A DNA stretch of 9,864 bases from positions 1 to 9,864 of the forward strand of contig CAKZQX010000415.1 of the NCBI GenBank assembly GCA_937141995.1, in the 5' to 3' direction. Origin of the DNA: an uncultured Chloroflexaceae bacterium. GTDB lineage: Bacteria > Chloroflexota > Chloroflexia > Chloroflexales > Chloroflexaceae. Within the stretch, counting starts at the first letter, position 1, and each line of letters starts with the position of its first letter. The notes beneath the pieces are model-generated. The model was given only the letters and a program-made list of their open reading frames with translations, did no database searches and had not been told where the DNA came from. Made by a program: the position numbers and the translations under genes. Shown here piece by piece: positions 6,395 to 9,864 of this stretch.

Positions 6395-6736
6395 TTACTT
6401 CCAGAGAACCGACCAGCCGCCGCCAAACGTCTCCGGCCGGTAGGTACCCTGAACCAGCGAACAGGCGGCGATCACCAGACCGATGATAACACTCATCAGC
6501 GTCACTATTTCCGGATAGCTGATAAAGATCGGCGAGATTGCCAGCCAGAGGCCCAGCGGCAGGTTCACCCAGCGCACCGGGCGGGGTTCCTCCCATATCG
6601 CCACCACCGCAGCACTAATGACGAGTGGCCCGATGATGCGGTGATTTATGGCTGCCGCCGAGTCGGTATATCCCAGCACTGCCGGGGCCGCCATCAACCA
6701 GATGCCCAGGATGGTATTCACAAAACGTGCCCACAT
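6395..6736 (-). CDS. SPW-repeat integral membrane protein
   Basis: The 113-residue protein is mostly four hydrophobic helices (about 5-23, 32-49, 58-74, 78-97). It contains two tandem versions of the SPW repeat: LGIWLMAAPAVLGY (10-23) and LGLWLAISPIFISY (61-74), each followed by a second helix containing IIG. In both, the W of the canonical SPW triplet is replaced (AAPAV, SPIF). SPW-repeat proteins have no established biochemical role. Charged segment EEPRPVRW (49-56) separates the repeats. ATG 6736 has AGGAGG at 6742-6747, 5 nt upstream, overlapping the stop codon of the VKOR-like gene, so the two are probably translationally coupled. A partner or scaffold role for the neighbouring membrane redox proteins is inferred from order only. 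Confidence 0.8.
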   Translation of the reverse strand: MWARFVNTILGIWLMAAPAVLGYTDSAAAINHRIIGPLVISAAVVAIWEEPRPVRWVNLPLGLWLAISPIFISYPEIVTLMSVIIGLVIAACSLVQGTYRPETFGGGWSVLWK

Positions 6737-6741
6737 AACTT

Positions 6742-6747
6742 CCTCCT
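6742..6747 (-). promoter_or_regulatory. Strong Shine-Dalgarno overlapping the upstream stop codon
   Basis: AGGAGG on the - strand, 5 nt before ATG 6736. It shares bases with the VKOR-like stop (TAG at 6748-6746), so ribosomes ending there are placed to restart on the SPW gene. Confidence 0.75.
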
Positions 6748-7300
6748 ACGCTTTTGCCGGTTCCATGCCCCAGAACAGCCGCCAGGTTGACCGTCCGCGC
6801 TGATGCTCGCGCTTGAGATATTGCACACTTGCCAGGAACTCGTCCATGGCCGGGCCGATCATCAGCAGGGAGATCACCGCTGTGGTCATGCAGAGCGTAC
6901 ACCACTCACCGACGAGCACCGGTTGCGAGATCACCAGGCCGATGCTGACTGCGCCGAGCGGACCAACCGCCAGACCGAACAGGATCACGATCCAGGGCAT
7001 TTTGCGCCAGCGCTCCCGCCCGCCGATAATGCCGGTGACGGCATCGACCAGGTAGCCCAGCGCGCCGAGGGCGGCATCCGAAATGGGGAACATATGCGAG
7101 AGCGATGAGGTCAGCACTTTGCGGCTGCCGTCACCAAAAAAGGGTTCCCAGACGGTACCGATAACTTCATACTGGTAGAGGGTAAGATAGCCTGCAATAA
7201 CCAGGCCAATCAGGGCCAGCACAACGATTGGCAGACGCTGTGACCAGGAGGAAGGATTATCATCCCATCCTGGTGGGTTGTGCGTATCACGGTTACTCAT
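6746..7300 (-). CDS. VKOR-family membrane protein lacking the loop cysteines
   Basis: The 184-residue protein resembles the vitamin K epoxide reductase family, quinone-linked membrane thiol oxidoreductases that re-oxidise Dsb-type partners. Helices are at about 24-44, 75-95, 102-124 and 135-152. GEWCTLCMTTAVIS (131-144) carries the active-site CxxC, C134 and C137, beside the quinone site. The segment after helix 1, WEPFFGDGSRKVLTSSLS (51-68) then ISDAALGALGY, keeps the family's KVL.S and LG.LGY pattern, but the two shuttle cysteines normally found there are absent, and no other cysteine exists. ATG 7300 is chosen for AAGGAGG at 7309-7315; a TTG at 7321 would lie upstream of that SD. It heads a - strand group with SPW, molybdoenzyme and CHAD genes, and a terminator (7439-7475) separates it from the PPC gene. 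Promoter expected within 7301-7438. Family call good; function as a thiol oxidase is doubtful. Confidence 0.78.
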   Translation of the reverse strand: MSNRDTHNPPGWDDNPSSWSQRLPIVVLALIGLVIAGYLTLYQYEVIGTVWEPFFGDGSRKVLTSSLSHMFPISDAALGALGYLVDAVTGIIGGRERWRKMPWIVILFGLAVGPLGAVSIGLVISQPVLVGEWCTLCMTTAVISLLMIGPAMDEFLASVQYLKREHQRGRSTWRLFWGMEPAKA

Positions 7301-7308
7301 TGAAGATT

Positions 7309-7315
7309 CCTCCTT
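7309..7315 (-). promoter_or_regulatory. Shine-Dalgarno fixing the VKOR-like start
   Basis: AAGGAGG on the - strand, 8 nt before ATG 7300. It selects this ATG over the TTG at 7321. Confidence 0.75.
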
Positions 7316-7438
7316 TTGCAATTATAGGATTGTGTATGCCGGTAGCCGCGGCCTTGCTGATTTCCCCTATTGCAATTCGCGTACCAGGGGTGCAGTGTTG
7401 CGGAGGAGGGAACAATATCTCGGTAATATGCCAGGTAG

Positions 7439-7475
7439 AAAAAACGTGCGGGTCATATGAATATATGACCCGCAC
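7439..7475 (-). terminator. Intrinsic terminator after the PPC gene
   Basis: On the - strand a perfect 13-bp stem (7475-7463 with 7458-7446) around a 4-nt loop is followed, after one base, by six T (7444-7439). The top of the stem is AT-rich and the base is GC-rich. It lies 26 nt after the PPC stop and should end the YdiJ-like/PPC transcript, leaving the VKOR-like group to its own promoter. On the + strand no T-run follows, so it is one-directional. Confidence 0.88.
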
Positions 7476-7501
7476 CGCGCTTGCTTGATTATTTGGAACA
7501 A

Positions 7502-7951
7502 CTACACCCGCTGATCTTCGCGGATGTTCAGCAGTGGCAGTCCGGTTGACTCGTCGATCCGGCGCTGGAGATGTCGAGGTGCCTCGACCACAACCACCTC
7601 CAGCGTGGGGCGCACATGCGCTTCCAGCAGATGCCCGCCGTGCGCTGTGCCGTCGGGCTTGCCCAGGACGACATGCGCGTGGATTTTGGGCATGCCCTGG
7701 TGTAGCGCGATATTGCCCACCAGCGTCAGCACCTCGACCTGCTCCTTGACCGGGATCTTGATATAGTCCTTCTGCTCCATGTCGAAGAAGCCCAGCATGG
7801 CATCGCTAAAGGCACCCAGCGCGGTAAAGCGGGAGGCCGCCAGGTTCTGCTGCTGCGCAAAGGCGCGGATGCCGGAGACGACCTCTTCTCCCGGATCAAA
7901 GATCAGCGCAAAGGTCTTCTCGCCGCTCTCACTTATCAGTTTTGCCTGCAT
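7502..7951 (-). CDS. PPC/DUF296 domain protein
   Basis: The whole 149-residue chain is one PPC domain (plants and prokaryotes conserved, DUF296), a small trimeric alpha/beta fold. Signatures are the N-terminal FDPGEEVVSGI (18-28), FTALGAFSDAMLGFFD (42-57), and the PKIHAHVVLG...HGGHLLEAHVRPTLEVVV stretch (88-121). H91, H93, H104 and H107 are placed to bind a metal ion, as in structures of prokaryotic PPC proteins. In plants the domain is joined to an AT-hook; here no AT-hook or other DNA-binding segment is present, so it should not be called a DNA-binding protein. The start codon lies inside the end of the YdiJ-like gene (23-nt overlap) with an AAAGGAA-type SD about 6 nt upstream, suggesting translational coupling and a shared process. 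The biochemical role of bacterial PPC proteins is not established. Confidence 0.85.
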   Translation of the reverse strand: MQAKLISESGEKTFALIFDPGEEVVSGIRAFAQQQNLAASRFTALGAFSDAMLGFFDMEQKDYIKIPVKEQVEVLTLVGNIALHQGMPKIHAHVVLGKPDGTAHGGHLLEAHVRPTLEVVVVEAPRHLQRRIDESTGLPLLNIREDQRV

Positions 7952-9864
7952 TTGCTTTTCCTTTCACTATGCGCCATGCCAGGACACCCCCGGCAAGCAG
8001 CGCCGAGCCGATCAGCGCGGCTTTCGGGAGTTGCCCATCAATTACCTGTCCCTCGTAGGTGTCACCATAGTCAGCTTCGGGGCGACCCTGCTTTGGTCCG
8101 CTGGGACCGGCGCGCAGGGCCATCTGGATCACCTGCGCCAGGTGGAGCGCACGCCGGTTCGTCTCCTGGGCGATCTGTTCCTTACAGCTAAAGCCGTCGG
8201 TGATAATCAGGGTGCGCTCGTCGGCCTCGCGCACGGCGGGCAGCAGCATCCGCTCCCCCGCCTTGACCGATACCTCGTAGCGTTCGCCCTGCTCAAAGCC
8301 AAACGATCCCGCCATCCCACAGCAACCCGAGTCAAGCTCTTTGTAGTCCAGCCCTAGCTTCGACAGGATGGTATGCTCATGATCGGTGTGCATAATCGCT
8401 TTGTGGTGGCAGTGACCGTGCAGCAGCGCCTTGCGCTCCAGGCGCGGCGGATCATAGTCCCGGACCTTGTCCGCCAGAAATTCGCCCAGCGTAAACACCT
8501 GCGTATTCAGCCGCTTGGCATCCTCGTCGTGAGGGAACAGGTTGATCAACTCATCGCGGAAGACCGAAATGCAACTGGGCTCCAGACCAATAATCGGCGT
8601 GCCCGCGCGGATCTCGGTTCGCAGTTTGTCAACAACGTCGCGCAGCAGATGCTTCGCCAGTCCGAGCATGCCATAGTCATAGAGCGGGCGACCACAGCAC
8701 ATCCACTGCTCCGGCACCACCACCTGGAAGCCGGCCGCCTCCAGCACCTCGACGGCAGCTTTGGCGGTGTCTGGATGGAAGTGGTTGTTGAAGGTATCCG
8801 GCCAGAGGATGACGCGGGGTTGACCGCTGTTGCGTGGCTCGCGCCGGCGGAACCAGGCTTTGAAGGTCTGCGGCGCAAATGGTGGAATATTTCGCTCCGG
8901 GGCAACATCGGCGATAAACTTGGAGATCCGGCTGAGGCCGGGCGTCTGGGTAAAGAAGTTAGCAACCCGGGGCATCAGCGCGGCCAGCCGGGCCCAGTAG
9001 AAGATCAGGCCAAAGGCGTAGGCGCTGCGCGGGCGCACCCGCCCCTCATAGTAGTGTGAGAGAAACTCGGCCTTGTAGGTCGCCATATCGACACTGACCG
9101 GGCAGTCGTTTTTACAGCCCTTACACGCCAGGCAGAGGTCCAGCGACTCCTTGACCGGCTCGCTGCGCCAGCCGTCGCTGATCTCCTCGCCCTGCATCAT
9201 CTCGAAGAGCATGCGCGCTCGCCCACGCGTGGTGTGCTCTTCCTCACGCGTCACCATAAAGCTGGGGCACATCGTCCCACCATCCGTGCGGCGGCACTTA
9301 CCGACGCCGACGCAACGCAGGGTGGCATGCGCGAAGTTGCCGTTATCCTCGGGGAAGTGGAAATGCGTGTTGACCTGCAGCGGGTTATAGCTGGTGCCCA
9401 GGCGTAGATTCTCGTCCGGCAGGTAGGGATCTACCACCTTGCCGGGGTTCATCTTACCCTCCGGGTCCCAGATGGTCTTGAACTCGCGGAACGCAGTGAT
9501 CAGCTCTTCGCCAAACATCTTGGGTAACAGGGCAGCCCGCGCCTGCCCATCGCCATGCTCGGCGGTCAGCGATCCGCCATAGTGGACGACCAGATCGGCG
9601 GCTTCGCTGATGAAGGCCAGGTAGTCCTCAATCCCTTCACCGGTCTTCAGGTCGAAGTCGATCCGCACATGGATACAGCCATCGCCAAAATGCCCATACA
9701 GTGCGCAGCCATAGCCATACTTGTTAAGCAGGCTGCGGAAGTCGCGCAGATATTTGCCGACATTCTCCGGCGCAACGGCGGCATCTTCCCATCCCGGCCA
9801 GGCATCGCGCTGACCGGGTACGAAGGCAGTTGCGCCCAGACCCGACTCGCGGATGGCCCAGACC
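7929..9864 (-). CDS. YdiJ-like FAD- and Fe-S-containing 2-hydroxyacid dehydrogenase (5'-truncated)
   Basis: The frame is open to the window edge, giving the C-terminal 644 residues of a protein probably near 1000; the FAD-binding PCMH part lies outside. GHFGDGCIHVRIDFD (58-71) and GGSLTAEHGDGQAR (96-109) are hallmarks of FAD-oxidase C domains acting on D-2-hydroxy acids, ending at NPGKVVDPY. Then a 4Fe-4S ferredoxin-like part: C184, C190, C199-PSF and C244-LACKGCKNDCP255. Two cysteine-rich CCG domains follow: WMCCGRPLYDYGML (C389, C390) with EPSC431, and HGHCHHKA (H484, C485) with SGCCGMAGSFG (C514, C515) and C560. This order is that of YdiJ and related D-2-hydroxyglutarate or D-lactate dehydrogenases. 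Unusually, the C-terminus ends in a hydrophobic helix (about 613-632) and a basic KGKANAGKTDK tail, suggesting membrane anchoring. A GTG at 9668 is internal, not the start. It overlaps the PPC start by 23 nt. Exact substrate uncertain. Confidence 0.88.
   Translation of the reverse strand, partial: VWAIRESGLGATAFVPGQRDAWPGWEDAAVAPENVGKYLRDFRSLLNKYGYGCALYGHFGDGCIHVRIDFDLKTGEGIEDYLAFISEAADLVVHYGGSLTAEHGDGQARAALLPKMFGEELITAFREFKTIWDPEGKMNPGKVVDPYLPDENLRLGTSYNPLQVNTHFHFPEDNGNFAHATLRCVGVGKCRRTDGGTMCPSFMVTREEEHTTRGRARMLFEMMQGEEISDGWRSEPVKESLDLCLACKGCKNDCPVSVDMATYKAEFLSHYYEGRVRPRSAYAFGLIFYWARLAALMPRVANFFTQTPGLSRISKFIADVAPERNIPPFAPQTFKAWFRRREPRNSGQPRVILWPDTFNNHFHPDTAKAAVEVLEAAGFQVVVPEQWMCCGRPLYDYGMLGLAKHLLRDVVDKLRTEIRAGTPIIGLEPSCISVFRDELINLFPHDEDAKRLNTQVFTLGEFLADKVRDYDPPRLERKALLHGHCHHKAIMHTDHEHTILSKLGLDYKELDSGCCGMAGSFGFEQGERYEVSVKAGERMLLPAVREADERTLIITDGFSCKEQIAQETNRRALHLAQVIQMALRAGPSGPKQGRPEADYGDTYEGQVIDGQLPKAALIGSALLAGGVLAWRIVKGKANAGKTDK

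Noticed and set aside
6285..6596. N-terminal extension of the molybdoenzyme up to 6596
   Set aside because: It would overlap the SPW gene, and the AAGGAG at 6291-6296 correctly serves ATG 6284.
7321..7326. TATAAT on the - strand as the -10 of the VKOR-like operon
   Set aside because: It is a perfect hexamer but no matching -35 is seen about 17 nt upstream, and the predicted transcription start would fall inside the SD at 7309-7315.
7779..9059. + strand open frames opposite the PPC and YdiJ-like genes
   Set aside because: The - strand products have multiple conserved motifs; these frames have none.
9600..9668. GTG at 9668 as the start of the FAD/Fe-S protein
   Set aside because: The frame continues to the window edge and the residues just upstream (GHFGDGCIH) are part of the conserved FAD-oxidase C motif.

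Overview
The window looks like chromosomal DNA from a Chloroflexota bacterium, probably near the Chloroflexales/Roseiflexus group. This is inferred from the GC-rich codon use, a BcsB-type protein followed by a DUF4874/DUF4832-like protein whose C-terminus has the FLPV(I) tail I associate with secreted Chloroflexota proteins, a VKOR-like protein without loop cysteines, and dense short palindromic repeats. No rRNA, tRNA, CRISPR array or transposase gene is visible. Both ends of the window cut genes.

Layout. On the + strand (1-3079) lies the 3' part of an exopolysaccharide-type operon: the C-terminal part of a BcsB-like cellulose/EPS synthase accessory subunit, a membrane-anchored glycoside-hydrolase-like DUF4874/DUF4832 protein, and a small secreted protein with an Ig-like core and a very acidic tail. 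From 3080 to 3668 is a gene-free zone between convergent transcripts. It holds four perfect copies of a 20-bp GGAG-headed palindromic unit arranged as two inverted pairs, a possible 173-bp MITE with near-perfect terminal inverted repeats and a TAA duplication, a perfect 12-bp inverted repeat, and a hairpin headed by GTAG. The two headers match the two tetranucleotides known for REP sequences mobilised by RAYT transposases.

On the - strand, read from high to low coordinates, the first unit is a 5'-truncated YdiJ-type FAD/Fe-S oxidoreductase with a C-terminal membrane helix. It overlaps a PPC/DUF296 protein by 23 nt, and the unit closes with a strong intrinsic terminator (7439-7475). The second unit is a VKOR-like protein, an SPW-repeat membrane protein, a membrane-anchored molybdopterin oxidoreductase of the sulfite oxidase superfamily with an internal twin-arginine motif, and a CHAD-domain protein. 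Every gene of this second unit has a clear Shine-Dalgarno sequence, and the first two are separated by only 9 nt with the SD of the second overlapping the stop of the first.

The most interesting elements are this VKOR-SPW-Moco-CHAD gene set, which could be an envelope redox module of undefined substrate, the Sec-then-Tat architecture of its molybdoenzyme, and the nested REP/MITE structure between the convergent operons. All functional links between neighbours are inference from order and spacing. No database search was possible.
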